Assembly: GCA_017651065.1 (NCBI GenBank)
Contig: JAGCDP010000037.1
Coordinates: forward strand, 29,048 to 93,047
Direction of reading: 5' to 3'
Length of the DNA stretch: 64,000 nt
From: Treponema sp.
Lineage (GTDB): Bacteria; Spirochaetota; Spirochaetia; Treponematales; Treponemataceae
The notes under the pieces are model-generated. The model ran no database searches and was not told the origin of the DNA. It saw nothing but the letters and a program-made list of their open reading frames with translations. The position numbers and the translations under genes were made by a program. The first letter of the stretch is position 1. The number at the start of each line of letters is the position of its first letter. This document shows, one piece after another, positions 48,965 through 59,290 of this stretch.

Positions 48965-51278
48965 CGAAAAAAAACAAAAGTCGATTGTAAGGCAGATGAA
49001 AGTTAGTCCTATGCTCACTAAGATTCTGTCTGAATCGCTGGCACAGGCAAAATCCTCACATCACGAATTTTTTACTCCTGAACATGTTCTTTCTGTAGCG
49101 CTTGAAAATGAATTTGTATGCCATCTGCTTACAGAAAGCGGCAGTGACTCCGAAGCACTTAAAACTAATCTGCAGGAATATCTTTCTAATAAAGTTCCGG
49201 TTGTTTCTGAAAATGCAAATGCTGAATTTTTGAATGCGCCTGTTGAATCAATGGGCTTTCAGTCTGTTATGAACCGGGCAGTTTTCCATTGTGTTTCGAG
49301 TGACAGTGAGATGATAGACATCACAGATGTGCTTGTGAGCATGTTTGATGAAAAAAAGAATTACTGTTCTTATTATATGCGCTCAAGCGGGCTTGATAAA
49401 TTCCGGCTTCTTGAAACAATCGGCCGTATAAAGGGAGTTCACGGAGCTCAGCAAAAAGAAAAAACACAAAAACAAAATCAACCGCCCTTCCCGGAAGGAA
49501 TGATGACAAATAATGAAGGTGGACTTGAACGCTTTGCTGTAAACATGACAGAAGAAGCTAAAAAAGGCGCTTACGATGTTCTTGTTGGCCGCGATGAAGA
49601 AATTGAAAGAACTGTACAGATTCTTTGCCGCCGCAGTAAGAATAATCCCCTTCATGTGGGAGATGCTGGCGTTGGTAAAACTGCAATCATTCAAGGGCTT
49701 GCACAACGTATTGTAAGCGGAGACGTTCCAGATATCCTCAAGGGCTTTACAATTTATTCGCTCGACTTGGGTCTTTTACTTGCAGGTACAAAATTCCGTG
49801 GTGATTTTGAAGAGCGACTTCACAATGTAATTGATGAACTTAAAGAAAAGAAAAAATCAATCTTATTTATAGATGAAATCCATATGATTATGGGCGCCGG
49901 AACAAACGGAAGCTCACAGATGGATGCAGCAAACCTTTTAAAGCCTGCCCTTTCCGACGGAAGCATCCGCCTTATTGGTTCCACAACTTTTGAAGAATAC
50001 GCAGCTCATTTTGAAAAGGACCGCGCTCTTTCTCGCCGTTTCCAGAAGGTTGATATTGTAGAGCCAACCCGCGAAGAAACTGTAAAAATCCTTAAGGGAT
50101 TACTTCCTAAATACGAAGAATATCACAATGTAAAATATGCGCCTGCCGCACTTGAAGCAGCAGTAGATTTGTCTGTTCAGTATATGCCGGATAAACGCTT
50201 GCCCGATAAGGCAATTGATATTATTGATGAAGCAGGTGCCTACCAGAAAATCCACAACTATACTGCTCAGATAAATGTTGCAACAGTGCGTAGAATTACT
50301 GCAAAAATGGCAAAGCTTCCGCTTGACTCAGTTACAGGAGACCAGAAGGACACTCTGCGCTATCTTGAACACAATCTTGGTTCACAGATTTTCGGACAGG
50401 ATAAAGCAATTCAAACTCTTACAAAAGCAGTTAAGCGTGCCCGTGCAGGGTTCAGAAATCCTGATAAACCTGAAGCCTGCTACCTTTTTGTAGGTCCAAC
50501 CGGTTGTGGAAAAACAGAACTTGCACGTTCTCTTGCAGAAACTCTTGGAGAACCACTCCTCCGTTATGATATGAGTGAGTATCAGGAAAAGCATTCTGTA
50601 AGCCGCTTAGTTGGTTCACCTCCGGGATATGTTGGTTTTGAAGAAGGTGGACTACTCACAAAAGACGTACGCAAAAATCCAAACTCAATTATTTTGTTTG
50701 ACGAAATAGAAAAGGCTCACGAAGATATTTTCAATGTTCTGCTTCAGGTAATGGACTACGGCATCTTAACAGACAATCAGGGCCGCAAAGCCGATTTCCG
50801 TAACTGCATGATAATCATGACAAGTAACGCCGGTGCACGCGAAATGGAAAGAGCAGGCATTGGCTTTGGGACACAGGACGCTGCCTACGATGAAGCAACT
50901 CTTTTTGAAGCAGTAAACAAGCTGTTCCCTCCTGAATTCAGAAACAGGCTCGATGCAGTTGTTCCGTTCGGTTACCTTAATAAAAAAATTGTACGCATGG
51001 TCTGCCAGAAGGAAGTTTTCAAGCTTGCACAAAGAATCAAGAAAAAGAAAATCACACTTACAGTTACAGACAAGTGCATAGATTATCTTACAGAACAAGG
51101 CTACTCAAAAGAATTTGGTGCCCGCAACATGGCACGAATAATAGAAGAAAACATTGCTAACCCGCTTGTTGATGAAGTTCTTTTTGGTTCTCTTGCAAAG
51201 GGCGGCTCTGTAACAGCAGACTACAAGAAAAACAAAATCGTTTTTGAATATGGAAAAGACAACAGCAAGACTCATTAA
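48957..51278 (+). CDS. clpA: ATP-dependent Clp protease ATP-binding subunit
   Basis: The 773-residue protein starts with TTG at 48957 inside the clpS end. It has a Clp-N domain (about 1-150), first AAA+ module with NPLHVGDAGVGKTAI (about 227-241), and a second with FVGPTGCGKTELARSLAE (about 508-525), followed by the DEIEKAHEDIFNVLLQ Walker B. Length and layout are those of ClpA. It unfolds substrates for ClpP, which is not in the window. The next gene starts 34 bp before the clpA stop in another frame. Confidence 0.95.
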   Translation: MSDEKKQKSIVRQMKVSPMLTKILSESLAQAKSSHHEFFTPEHVLSVALENEFVCHLLTESGSDSEALKTNLQEYLSNKVPVVSENANAEFLNAPVESMGFQSVMNRAVFHCVSSDSEMIDITDVLVSMFDEKKNYCSYYMRSSGLDKFRLLETIGRIKGVHGAQQKEKTQKQNQPPFPEGMMTNNEGGLERFAVNMTEEAKKGAYDVLVGRDEEIERTVQILCRRSKNNPLHVGDAGVGKTAIIQGLAQRIVSGDVPDILKGFTIYSLDLGLLLAGTKFRGDFEERLHNVIDELKEKKKSILFIDEIHMIMGAGTNGSSQMDAANLLKPALSDGSIRLIGSTTFEEYAAHFEKDRALSRRFQKVDIVEPTREETVKILKGLLPKYEEYHNVKYAPAALEAAVDLSVQYMPDKRLPDKAIDIIDEAGAYQKIHNYTAQINVATVRRITAKMAKLPLDSVTGDQKDTLRYLEHNLGSQIFGQDKAIQTLTKAVKRARAGFRNPDKPEACYLFVGPTGCGKTELARSLAETLGEPLLRYDMSEYQEKHSVSRLVGSPPGYVGFEEGGLLTKDVRKNPNSIILFDEIEKAHEDIFNVLLQVMDYGILTDNQGRKADFRNCMIIMTSNAGAREMERAGIGFGTQDAAYDEATLFEAVNKLFPPEFRNRLDAVVPFGYLNKKIVRMVCQKEVFKLAQRIKKKKITLTVTDKCIDYLTEQGYSKEFGARNMARIIEENIANPLVDEVLFGSLAKGGSVTADYKKNKIVFEYGKDNSKTH

Positions 51279-52197
51279 ATGGGTTCTCATTATCTTTACA
51301 TTCATTGCCCTTCTCATCTTTATGATTCTGTTCTATTCAACCTTTATGAAATCCAGGGCAAAGCTCAAAACTGTAAGCGAAGATAATCCTGCAGACGGCT
51401 GTCTTTACCACATTATCATTACCGGAACTTATGAAAATCAAAGTTTTTTAACAGAGCTTTATAACGGTGCGGCCAGTCTTGAAAAATCTTATAACGCAAC
51501 TGTAGATCTTCATGTTCCGGACTCTCAGGCAGGTACAACTTCTCTTCAAAATCTGATTGACTATTGTTCCTTCCTTAATGCAGACGGAATTATTGCATAC
51601 ATTGATTCCCCTGATGAAACTTTAACCCTGCTTCAACGAAACGACAATCCAGTTATTCCGCTCATTACAACAGGACAGTTTTCTGCAAATATTCAGCAGG
51701 TTTCGTATGTTGGTGTAAACTACTGGGAAATGGGAAAACGAATTGCCGATGAAGCAAGCACTCTTTTACAGCCGACCGGAAACGTTTATATCATAAGCGA
51801 TTCGTTTTCTACAAATACGGCAAATCTTATTACAAGTATTCAGCGCACGCTTCAGGACACTGCAGACATTCAGTCGCTCGTAATAGAAAATATTCATTCT
51901 GCAATTCCTATAAGCTCAACAAACAATATTTTTATTGCTCTTACCGAAGAAGATACAATCATGTCGGCACAGCAGCTTTCGGAGCTTTTCCCAATAGACA
52001 CTTACAAGCTTTTAGGATTCGGCGGAAACGAAGTATGCCAGCTTTATATGCAGAAGGGCTACATCTATGAGCTGTTCTCGCTTGACCCGGAACGAATCGG
52101 AAAAATGGCAATGCAGGAACTGTTTGAATACAGAAACAAAGGTTATGCAAACAGCTATGTCACCCCGGAAGTAAAAATCACAAAGGCGGAACAATGA
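51250..52197 (+). CDS. Membrane-anchored periplasmic sugar-binding-like protein (sensor partner)
   Basis: From ATG 51250 the protein has about 315 residues (TTG 51244 is an alternative). An N-terminal membrane segment (IKWVLIIFTFIALLIFMILFYS) is followed by a periplasmic-binding-protein domain of the sugar class, for example AASLEKSYNATVDLHVPDSQ and YVGVNYWEMGKRIADEASTLLQ. It has no lipobox. It overlaps clpA and the histidine kinase gene (by 4 bp), so it is part of a sensor set, likely presenting a sugar signal to the kinase. The ligand is unknown. Confidence 0.8.
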   Translation: MEKTTARLIKWVLIIFTFIALLIFMILFYSTFMKSRAKLKTVSEDNPADGCLYHIIITGTYENQSFLTELYNGAASLEKSYNATVDLHVPDSQAGTTSLQNLIDYCSFLNADGIIAYIDSPDETLTLLQRNDNPVIPLITTGQFSANIQQVSYVGVNYWEMGKRIADEASTLLQPTGNVYIISDSFSTNTANLITSIQRTLQDTADIQSLVIENIHSAIPISSTNNIFIALTEEDTIMSAQQLSELFPIDTYKLLGFGGNEVCQLYMQKGYIYELFSLDPERIGKMAMQELFEYRNKGYANSYVTPEVKITKAEQ

Positions 52198-53696
52198 GAT
52201 TTAATCCTGTAGATTATATAAGAAATAAATCTCTCCGCTGGCGAATAATGTTCTGTATTGGAATTGCTATTGTCATGCTTGCCTTCAGTCTTCTTATGAC
52301 TATGAATTTTACAACAGACGCTTTTCATAATCTTGGCGAATCCTACAAATCGAATGCAGAAATCACAGAGTTTACACAGGCGCTTTCTTCTACAGAAAAG
52401 GCAATGGAAAACTATGTAAATTACCGCACCTTCGAAAGTATTGATACTTACTACAACCAGCGTTTCCGTGCAGAAGAATATTACAACAAGCTGCAGGAGT
52501 TTCCTTCGCGGAATGAAGTTGCCCACAAGGAATATCTTGTTCATCAGCTTACAGAAAGCTTTTTGTATTACAGTAATCTGGCAATTTCGGCAAGGCGTGC
52601 AAACAGCGAAGAAGAAATCACAGTAAATTATAAATATGCAATGGACTGCTACAACTATCTTACAAGTCAGATTCTTGAACTTAACAAGCTTAGACTTGAG
52701 CAGAACGCTGCACGCTATAATGATAACCAGAATACAATCCGTTTTACTAACCTGCTCAGTATTATATTCTTCCTTATATTTGCTATTCTTATATTCCTTG
52801 TACTTTATTTTACAATTACTTCTATCATGGAGCCGCTCGTAGATCTTTCTACAGTTTCGAATAAAGTTTCGCAGGGTGATTTTGATATTCCGCTGTTTAA
52901 CAGAACTTCAAAAGATGAAATTGGAAACCTTTGCCGCGCTTTTGATAAAATGATTATAAGTATCCGCGAGTATATTGATACAATCTGGGAAAAGGCACGA
53001 ATTGAAGCCGACCTTAAAAAGAAAGAAATTGAAATGCAGTCGCTTTATACAGATGCACAGCTTCGTGCTCTTCAGAATCAGATTAATCCGCACTTTTTGT
53101 TCAATACACTCAACACCGGTGCCCAGCTTGCCATGATGGAAAATGCAGACAAGACCTGCTACTTTATGGAACAGGTTGCAGACTTTTTCCGTTACAACAT
53201 TCAGCAGCAGAGCCGCACCGCTTCAATTGACGAAGAACTTGGTTTGATAGATAATTTTGTATATATAATGAAGGTTCGTTTTGGAAACAGGCTGGACTTT
53301 ACAAAGGAAATACCGGAAGGCCCGTTCCCTGAGCAGATTCCTTCTATGACACTGCAGCCTCTTGTAGAAAACTGCATCAAGCATGGATTAAAAAAATCAA
53401 AAGGAAAGGTCAGACTTTGCATAGAACGGACTGATGATTTTATAATCATAAGCGTTTCCGATAACGGAGACGGAATGCCTGAAAAAACAAGAGAGGCTGT
53501 ATTTGAAGCAGTTGCTTCGGGAACCACAAGACTTTCACCTGAAGTGCTTGATAACAATTCTACGCACAACGGAACAGGTCTTATAAGTGTATTCCTTCGC
53601 CTGCAGCTGGAGTTCCATCGTGATGATTTATTTGATATCACAGACGGAGAAAACGGTAAAGGCACAAGATTTATAATTAAGGTACCAAATGTATAA
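52194..53696 (+). CDS. LytS/YesM-type sensor histidine kinase
   Basis: The 500-residue protein has two membrane segments (about 20-41 and 183-210) around a periplasmic region, a HAMP-like linker, and the His_kinase (PF06580) motif LQNQINPHFLFNTLNTGAQL with the phosphorylated His, then an ATPase domain with ISVSDNGDGMPE and GTGLISVFLRL. It signals to the YesN-like regulator encoded next, which overlaps by 8 bp. Input is probably from the binding-protein-like partner upstream. Confidence 0.92.
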   Translation: MRFNPVDYIRNKSLRWRIMFCIGIAIVMLAFSLLMTMNFTTDAFHNLGESYKSNAEITEFTQALSSTEKAMENYVNYRTFESIDTYYNQRFRAEEYYNKLQEFPSRNEVAHKEYLVHQLTESFLYYSNLAISARRANSEEEITVNYKYAMDCYNYLTSQILELNKLRLEQNAARYNDNQNTIRFTNLLSIIFFLIFAILIFLVLYFTITSIMEPLVDLSTVSNKVSQGDFDIPLFNRTSKDEIGNLCRAFDKMIISIREYIDTIWEKARIEADLKKKEIEMQSLYTDAQLRALQNQINPHFLFNTLNTGAQLAMMENADKTCYFMEQVADFFRYNIQQQSRTASIDEELGLIDNFVYIMKVRFGNRLDFTKEIPEGPFPEQIPSMTLQPLVENCIKHGLKKSKGKVRLCIERTDDFIIISVSDNGDGMPEKTREAVFEAVASGTTRLSPEVLDNNSTHNGTGLISVFLRLQLEFHRDDLFDITDGENGKGTRFIIKVPNV

Positions 53697-55245
53697 TATT
53701 TTAATAACTGATGATGAACAGATTGTAATTGATTCTCTTTCTTACATTATAAGCAAGAACTTCGAAAACGAAGCAAAGGTGTTCACTGCCCTTTCCGGAA
53801 CAGAAGCAATTGAAATTGTAATGAAAGAAAACATTGATATTCTGTTTATGGATATTAACATGCCGGGCTTGAGCGGTCTTGAAACTGTAAGCGTAATTAC
53901 AAAGCTTAAACCAAATATTGTTTTTGTAATCTTGAGTGCTTTTGACCGCTTTCAGTATGCGCAGACTGCAATTGAACTTGGTGCCTACAAATATATTACA
54001 AAGCCTGTAAACCGTAACGTTGTAATTGAAACTATCCGCGGAGCAATAAATCTTCTGCAGGAAAAACAGGGAAAGCTTAGTGCAGACATGGAGCTTCACA
54101 AAAAGCTTGATCTTGTTTCGCCTATGATTGAAAACGACTTTATTTATGCCTGCATTTTCAACAACGAAAAATCAATTGACCTTAGCGCATATCTTGAATA
54201 TTTTAATCTTTCGGAATCTCCGTGGGTTTTCTGCTGCTTTGAATTTCCAAATATAAATGCAGACAATCAGTATGCAATATACATAAAGATTCACGAGCTT
54301 TTGAATAAGGAGCACCGCTGCCTTATAAGCTCGTTTATGATGAACAGAATTGTAGTATTCTTTCCTCTTTATTCCGAAAACCCTGATTACAATGAAGTTC
54401 AGGAACAGATTAAAAAAATCTACAACACTTTATGCTACAACATTTCTTCGGGAATACGCGGCGGTGTAAGTACAATAGGAAACGACAAAAGCATTCTGCA
54501 GGTTTCATACAATGAAGCACTTTCGGCTTTGAACAAGTCAGACTCAAACGGAGGACTTGTTTTTGCTTCGCAGCAGACTTCAAAAGCAAAGCAGAATTCA
54601 AGCCATGGTGAATTCAAAAACCAGCTTCTTAAAAAGCTTTCTGTCGGCGATTCAAGCGGCGTAAAATCATTCCTTGAACTTTTTTCTACTGAATTGTTTT
54701 CGGGTGAGCTTGAACTTGATAAAATTAAAAACTCCTTCTTTGAGCTTATTGTAACTGCAAACAATACAACACGCGAAATCAACAAGGGCTTTGTAAGTTC
54801 AACCTTTGACAACGCCTTTGCAACCTTGACTTCGCTCAATGATAAAAAACTCATTAAAGATTTTGCACAGACTTTCCTGCTTGAATGTACTGCTGCAATT
54901 TCTACAGTGCGCAAAACAGACACAAACCCAATCATAAAAAAAGTCTGCGATTATGTAGAAGAAAATCTTGCAAAGGATATTTCTCTTGAAATGGCTGCCG
55001 ACTTTGCCGGTGTGAGTTCGTTCTATTTGAGTAAGCTCTTTAAAGAAGAAAAAGGCGAAACCTACATCAACTATGTTTCTGATAAGCGTCTTGAAAAATC
55101 GTGTCAGCTCCTGGCTCAGACAGATTTATCTATTAAAGAGATTACCGCAACAATAGGCTACAACGACCAGAACTACTACAGCCGAATCTTTAAGACAAAA
55201 TACGGACTGTCACCAAAGGAATACAGAAAGGAGAAACAAAAATGA
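53689..55245 (+). CDS. YesN-type response regulator with AraC DNA-binding domain
   Basis: The 518-residue protein has a receiver domain (about 1-120) with phosphoacceptor Asp in DILFMDINMPGLSG and Lys in YKYITKPVNR, a long middle region, and a C-terminal AraC/XylS helix-turn-helix pair (about 420-518: LEMAADFAGVSSFYLSKLFKEEKGETYINYVSDKRLEKS, then DLSIKEITATIGYNDQNYYSRIFKTKYGLSPKEYRK). It probably activates the sugar transporter genes downstream. It overlaps the lipoprotein gene by 4 bp. Confidence 0.93.
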   Translation: MYNILITDDEQIVIDSLSYIISKNFENEAKVFTALSGTEAIEIVMKENIDILFMDINMPGLSGLETVSVITKLKPNIVFVILSAFDRFQYAQTAIELGAYKYITKPVNRNVVIETIRGAINLLQEKQGKLSADMELHKKLDLVSPMIENDFIYACIFNNEKSIDLSAYLEYFNLSESPWVFCCFEFPNINADNQYAIYIKIHELLNKEHRCLISSFMMNRIVVFFPLYSENPDYNEVQEQIKKIYNTLCYNISSGIRGGVSTIGNDKSILQVSYNEALSALNKSDSNGGLVFASQQTSKAKQNSSHGEFKNQLLKKLSVGDSSGVKSFLELFSTELFSGELELDKIKNSFFELIVTANNTTREINKGFVSSTFDNAFATLTSLNDKKLIKDFAQTFLLECTAAISTVRKTDTNPIIKKVCDYVEENLAKDISLEMAADFAGVSSFYLSKLFKEEKGETYINYVSDKRLEKSCQLLAQTDLSIKEITATIGYNDQNYYSRIFKTKYGLSPKEYRKEKQK

Positions 55246-56315
55246 AAAGACTGATTAAACCGTTTTTATTCTTACTTATTTGTCTCTCGCTTGCATCATG
55301 TTCAAAACAAAAACAGACTACAACAGAAAAGTCCCCTGCCCCGGCACAGGAAAAGAAAGTCACAATCGGATTTTCAATAGACACACTTGCCATTGAACGC
55401 TGGCAGCGCGACCTTGATGTTTTTATGAATAAGGCAAAAGAGCTTGGAGCCGATGTAATTGTTCAGAATGCAGGAAACAGTGTTGAAGAACAGAACCGTC
55501 AGCTTATGTATTTGATGGAACACTCAGATGTAATTGTAGTACTTCCTAAAGAAGCAGGCTCAATTACCGAAAGCGTACAGAAAATCAGGGCAAAGGGCAT
55601 TCCTGTTATTTCGTATGACAGACTTACGCTCAATGCAGACATCAATCTTTATATTACAATTGACAGTGAAAAAGTTGGCGAAGACATGGCTTCAAATATG
55701 ATGCGCCATACAAACGGAACAAACTGGTATTGTCTGCTTGGTCCAAAAGAAGACTTTAATATGTACCTTATCAGCGAAGGAATCAACAGAATTGTACGAA
55801 ACTCACGTGTAAAAATAAATCATACTTTTTATACAGATAACTGGAATTATGATCTTGCAAGTCAGGAAATGGCACGCATTCTTAAAAACGATATTTTCCC
55901 TGATGCAATTATCTGCGGAAACGACGCGCTTGCTGCCAGTGTAATTCAGACAATTTCAAAATATTATCCCGATGTTCATATTCCAGTCTGCGGTCAGGAT
56001 GCAGACATTGTTGCCTGCCAGTACATTGTTCAGGGAAAACAGGATTTTACTATTTATAAACCTATTATTAAGCTTGCAGAAATTTCGGCAGAAGTTGCAG
56101 TAAGCCTTGCTAAAAATGAATTTGAAGTAGACAGCGCAAGTTACCGCACAAGTTTTATCAATAACGGCTACGCAGATATTACAACAATCTGGCTCGAACC
56201 AACTTATGTAGACAAATACAACCTTGATAAAGTAATCATCGATTCAGGCTTCCACAACGCATCAAGTATCTATGGCACTTCGACCCCTTCGACAGGCTCA
56301 GGGACCACTAGATAA
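55242..56315 (+). CDS. Periplasmic sugar-binding lipoprotein (XylF/ChvE-like)
   Basis: The 357-residue protein has a signal peptide with lipobox LSLASC and a Peripla_BP_4 domain (IGFSIDTLAIERWQRDLDVFMNKAKELGADVIVQNAGNSVEEQNRQ). Text is similar to the binding protein at 59291-60361. It ends the two-component operon, so it may be the ligand sensor, a carrier for the transporter, or both. The last ten residues (STPSTGSGTT-R) are encoded by a 29-bp dispersed repeat at 56278-56306, so the natural end of the protein has been changed. Confidence 0.88.
   Translation: MKRLIKPFLFLLICLSLASCSKQKQTTTEKSPAPAQEKKVTIGFSIDTLAIERWQRDLDVFMNKAKELGADVIVQNAGNSVEEQNRQLMYLMEHSDVIVVLPKEAGSITESVQKIRAKGIPVISYDRLTLNADINLYITIDSEKVGEDMASNMMRHTNGTNWYCLLGPKEDFNMYLISEGINRIVRNSRVKINHTFYTDNWNYDLASQEMARILKNDIFPDAIICGNDALAASVIQTISKYYPDVHIPVCGQDADIVACQYIVQGKQDFTIYKPIIKLAEISAEVAVSLAKNEFEVDSASYRTSFINNGYADITTIWLEPTYVDKYNLDKVIIDSGFHNASSIYGTSTPSTGSGTTR
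56278..56306. repeat. 29-bp dispersed repeat, copy 1, in the 3' end of the lipoprotein gene
   Basis: CTTCGACCCCTTCGACAGGC then TCAGGGACC. It is the exact reverse complement of 61231-61259, which lies in another coding sequence. Confidence 0.9.
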
Positions 56316-56321
56316 CCCCAT

Positions 56322-56357
56322 AAAAAAAAACTGGCACAGACCGCCTTCTGTGCCAGT
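56322..56357 (-). terminator. Terminator of the multiple-monosaccharide ABC operon
   Basis: ACTGGCACAG and CTGTGCCAGT form a 10-bp stem around 8 nt. On the minus strand it is followed by nine T. Confidence 0.9.
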
Positions 56358-56398
56358 AAAAATCCATCTGCGGAGTTTTTTAATTTTATGAAAAAAAG

Positions 56399-57646
56399 TT
56401 ACGCTTTCTTTGAAGCCTTCTTTCGCTTTGACATTACGTCAAAGATTACGGCTGCAAGGAGTACCATACCCTTAACAGCACGCTGCCAGTTCATATCTAC
56501 ACCAAGGATAGACATACCGTTGTTCAATACACCCATGAAGATAGCACCAACTACGGCACCACCTACAGTACCTGTTCCACCGTATGCAGATGCACCTCCA
56601 ATAAAGCAGGAAGCGATAGCATCCATTTCGTAGTTCTGTCCGGCTGTTGGCTGAGCAGAGTTCATACGAGCAATTGTTACAAGTGCTGCAACTGCGGCAA
56701 TAAAGCCCATGTTTGTGTAAGCAAAGAACATTACGTTGTTTGTGTTTACACCAGAAAGACGGGCTGCTTTTTCATTACCACCAATTGCGTACAGGTAGCG
56801 GCCTGGTACAGTATTCTGTGTAAAGTAAGAGTAAGCAGCAATGATTACTCCAAGGAGGATCAATACAACAGGAAGACCACGGTCGCGTGCAAGGAACTGA
56901 CCGATAATTACGATTACAATAGAAAGAACTACAAGCTTTGCAATGAAAGAACCTGTTGACTGAACAGTATAATTCTTTCTGATTTTATTTCTGCGGCTGA
57001 TAATTTCAAGTGCAATATAAGCAAGTATTGCAATTGCAGTAACAATAAGGGTAACAATAAGAGTATATTTATCTACCCAGCTGCCGAATAATTCAAATTC
57101 GCCCATTTTGTCGCTGGTAGTCGGCAGGTAGCTTTCAAAAAGTTTAAGATACTTTTCCGGGAACGGAGAAATTGGACGACCGTCAAGAATAATTGTTGCA
57201 ACACCACGCCACAAAAGCATACCTGCAAGGGTAGTAATGAACGGTGGAATGTGAATGTAAGCAATAAAGAATCCGTGGAAAGCACCAATTGCAGTACCAA
57301 TGATAAGACATGAAAGAACTGCAAGCCAGATTGGCCAACCCCAGTTTACAATAAATACACCTGCAAGAGCACCAACAAGTGCAACTACAGAACCAACAGA
57401 CAAATCGATGTTACCACCGGTCAAAATACAAAGCAGCATACCTGTTGCAAGAATAGCTACATAAGCATTCTGACGAATAATATTTGTGATGTTTGCAGGA
57501 GAAAACAAGTGTGCATTCCAGCCTGTTTTAGCTCCAATCATAATTTCAAACAATACCATTACGCCAACAAGTACAAAAAGCATTGTATTACTTTTCAAAA
57601 CTGCTTTGATTGTATTTAAAGCGTTACTAGTTTTCTTTTCTTCCAT
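56399..57646 (-). CDS. Multiple-monosaccharide ABC importer permease (MmsB/GguB/XylH type)
   Basis: The 415-residue inner-membrane protein has about ten hydrophobic segments. It carries the sugar-permease coupling text around ALVTIARMNSAQPTAGQNYEMDAIASCFIGGASAYGGTGTVGGAVVGAIFMGVLNNGMSILGV. Length above 400 and sequence fit the XylH/GguB group rather than RbsC. It is the last gene of the minus-strand SBP-ATPase-permease operon. Sugars such as xylose, arabinose, galactose or glucose are the usual cargo of this group. Confidence 0.92.
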   Translation of the reverse strand: MEEKKTSNALNTIKAVLKSNTMLFVLVGVMVLFEIMIGAKTGWNAHLFSPANITNIIRQNAYVAILATGMLLCILTGGNIDLSVGSVVALVGALAGVFIVNWGWPIWLAVLSCLIIGTAIGAFHGFFIAYIHIPPFITTLAGMLLWRGVATIILDGRPISPFPEKYLKLFESYLPTTSDKMGEFELFGSWVDKYTLIVTLIVTAIAILAYIALEIISRRNKIRKNYTVQSTGSFIAKLVVLSIVIVIIGQFLARDRGLPVVLILLGVIIAAYSYFTQNTVPGRYLYAIGGNEKAARLSGVNTNNVMFFAYTNMGFIAAVAALVTIARMNSAQPTAGQNYEMDAIASCFIGGASAYGGTGTVGGAVVGAIFMGVLNNGMSILGVDMNWQRAVKGMVLLAAVIFDVMSKRKKASKKA

Positions 57647-57648
57647 TT

Positions 57649-59196
57649 TTATTCTCCTAAATCAACAGTTTTTCCAGAATTAATAATCTCGGTCATGATC
57701 TTTTCCTGAGTAGCTTCCTTTCCGTCCATTTCCGCAATCATTTTTCCTTCGTTCATTACGTAGATACGGTCGGCCATGCCCAAAAGCTCAGGCATTTCGG
57801 AACTGATCATGATTACAGATTTTCCTTCTGCAACCATCTTGTTGATGATACAGTAAATTTCGTACTTGGCACCAACGTCAATACCGCGTGTTGGTTCATC
57901 CAGAATAAGGATATCAGGCTCGGCAAAAAGCCATTTTCCAACAAGAACCTTCTGCATGTTTCCACCCGAAAGGTTTCCTACATCTTCCATTACAGATGCA
58001 CACTTTGTATGCATTTCCTTTGCCATTTCTTCGGAATATTTGCGTTCCTTATCAAAGTCAAGGATGTAATGTTTAGAAATCTTTTCTGGTTTGGCAGCAG
58101 TTGTATTCTTACAGATTGATTCACTGAGGATAAGTCCGTTACCCTTGCGGTCTTCTGTTACATATGCAAGTCCTGCCTTAATTGCAGATTTTACATTAGG
58201 GAAAGAGACTTCCTTTCCATTCATATATATGTGCCCGCGGATATTTGATCCGTAGGAATGACCAAAGATACTCATGCTAAGCTCTGTACGCCCGGCACCC
58301 ATAAGGCCTGCAATTCCCAGAACTTCACCTTTGCGTAAATTAAAGTTGATATGGTCGCAAACCTTAATTCCGTCGAATACCGGATGGTCTACACACCAGT
58401 CTTTAACTTCAAAGCAAACTTCACCAACCTTAGATTCGCGTTTAGGGAATCGGTCAGTAATACTTCTACCTACCATGGCAGAAATAATCATATCTTCAGT
58501 AAAGTTATCTTTCTTTTTATCAAGTGTTGTGATTGTCTGTCCGTCGCGGATAACTGTAATCTTATCTGCAACATAAGAAATTTCGTTCAACTTGTGGGAA
58601 ATGATAATACAAGTCATTCCCTGCTTTTTGAATTCAAGCATAAGGTCAAGCAAGTGCTTGGCTTCTGTATCGTTCAAAGAAGCTGTCGGTTCATCAAGAA
58701 TAAGCAGGCGTACATTCTTACCAAGTGCCTTGGCAATTTCTACAAGCTGCTGCTTACCTACACCAATATCCTTAATTAAAGTTTTTGATGAATCCGAAAG
58801 TCCTACAGTTCTCAAAAGCTCATCGGCTTTATCAAATGTTTCGGACCAGTTTATTTTAGCCTTGGATCCTCTTTCGTTTCCAAGGAACATATTTTCACCG
58901 ATTGTAAGGAGTGGAACAAGAGCAAGCTCCTGGTGAATAATTACAATACCTTTTGCTTCACTGTCCCTGATTGTCTGAAACTTACAGATTTCTCCGTCGT
59001 AAACGATGTCGCCATCGTATGTTCCGTATGGATAGATACCGCTCAGAACATTCATCAAAGTAGATTTTCCCGCACCGTTTTCACCACAAATTGCGTGAAT
59101 CTCACCGTCTTCTACAGTAAGGTTTACGTTATCGAGTGCCTTTACACCGGGAAACACCTTGGTGATATTTTTCATTTCCAATAATGTCTTAGCCAT
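57649..59196 (-). CDS. Multiple-monosaccharide ABC importer ATP-binding protein (MmsA/XylG/GguA type)
   Basis: From ATG 59196 (after AGAGGGG) the protein has 515 residues with two ATPase domains. The first has GENGAGKSTLMNVLSGIYP, GKQQLVEIAKAL and LILDEPTASLND; the second has LMGAGRTELSMSIFG, LSGGNMQKVLVGKWL and LILDEPTRGIDVGAKYEI. This tandem layout is standard for CUT2 sugar transporters. It lies 2 bp before the permease. The frame to 59232 is longer but has no better start. Confidence 0.93.
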   Translation of the reverse strand: MAKTLLEMKNITKVFPGVKALDNVNLTVEDGEIHAICGENGAGKSTLMNVLSGIYPYGTYDGDIVYDGEICKFQTIRDSEAKGIVIIHQELALVPLLTIGENMFLGNERGSKAKINWSETFDKADELLRTVGLSDSSKTLIKDIGVGKQQLVEIAKALGKNVRLLILDEPTASLNDTEAKHLLDLMLEFKKQGMTCIIISHKLNEISYVADKITVIRDGQTITTLDKKKDNFTEDMIISAMVGRSITDRFPKRESKVGEVCFEVKDWCVDHPVFDGIKVCDHINFNLRKGEVLGIAGLMGAGRTELSMSIFGHSYGSNIRGHIYMNGKEVSFPNVKSAIKAGLAYVTEDRKGNGLILSESICKNTTAAKPEKISKHYILDFDKERKYSEEMAKEMHTKCASVMEDVGNLSGGNMQKVLVGKWLFAEPDILILDEPTRGIDVGAKYEIYCIINKMVAEGKSVIMISSEMPELLGMADRIYVMNEGKMIAEMDGKEATQEKIMTEIINSGKTVDLGE

Positions 59197-59229
59197 TGGA
59201 ACCCCTCTATTTTTATTTATAAATCTTTT

Positions 59230-59271
59230 CAAAAAAAAAGGGCTGTCAGATTTTTCATGAACAGCCCTTTT
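59230..59271 (-). terminator. Intra-operon terminator-like hairpin between sugar-binding protein and ATPase
   Basis: AAAGGGCTGT and ACAGCCCTTT form a 10-bp stem around 14 nt; on the minus strand a run of nine T follows. It separates the binding-protein gene from the ATPase, as in the cystine-type operon. Confidence 0.85.
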
Positions 59272-59290
59272 ATTATGGCATTAACTCAAC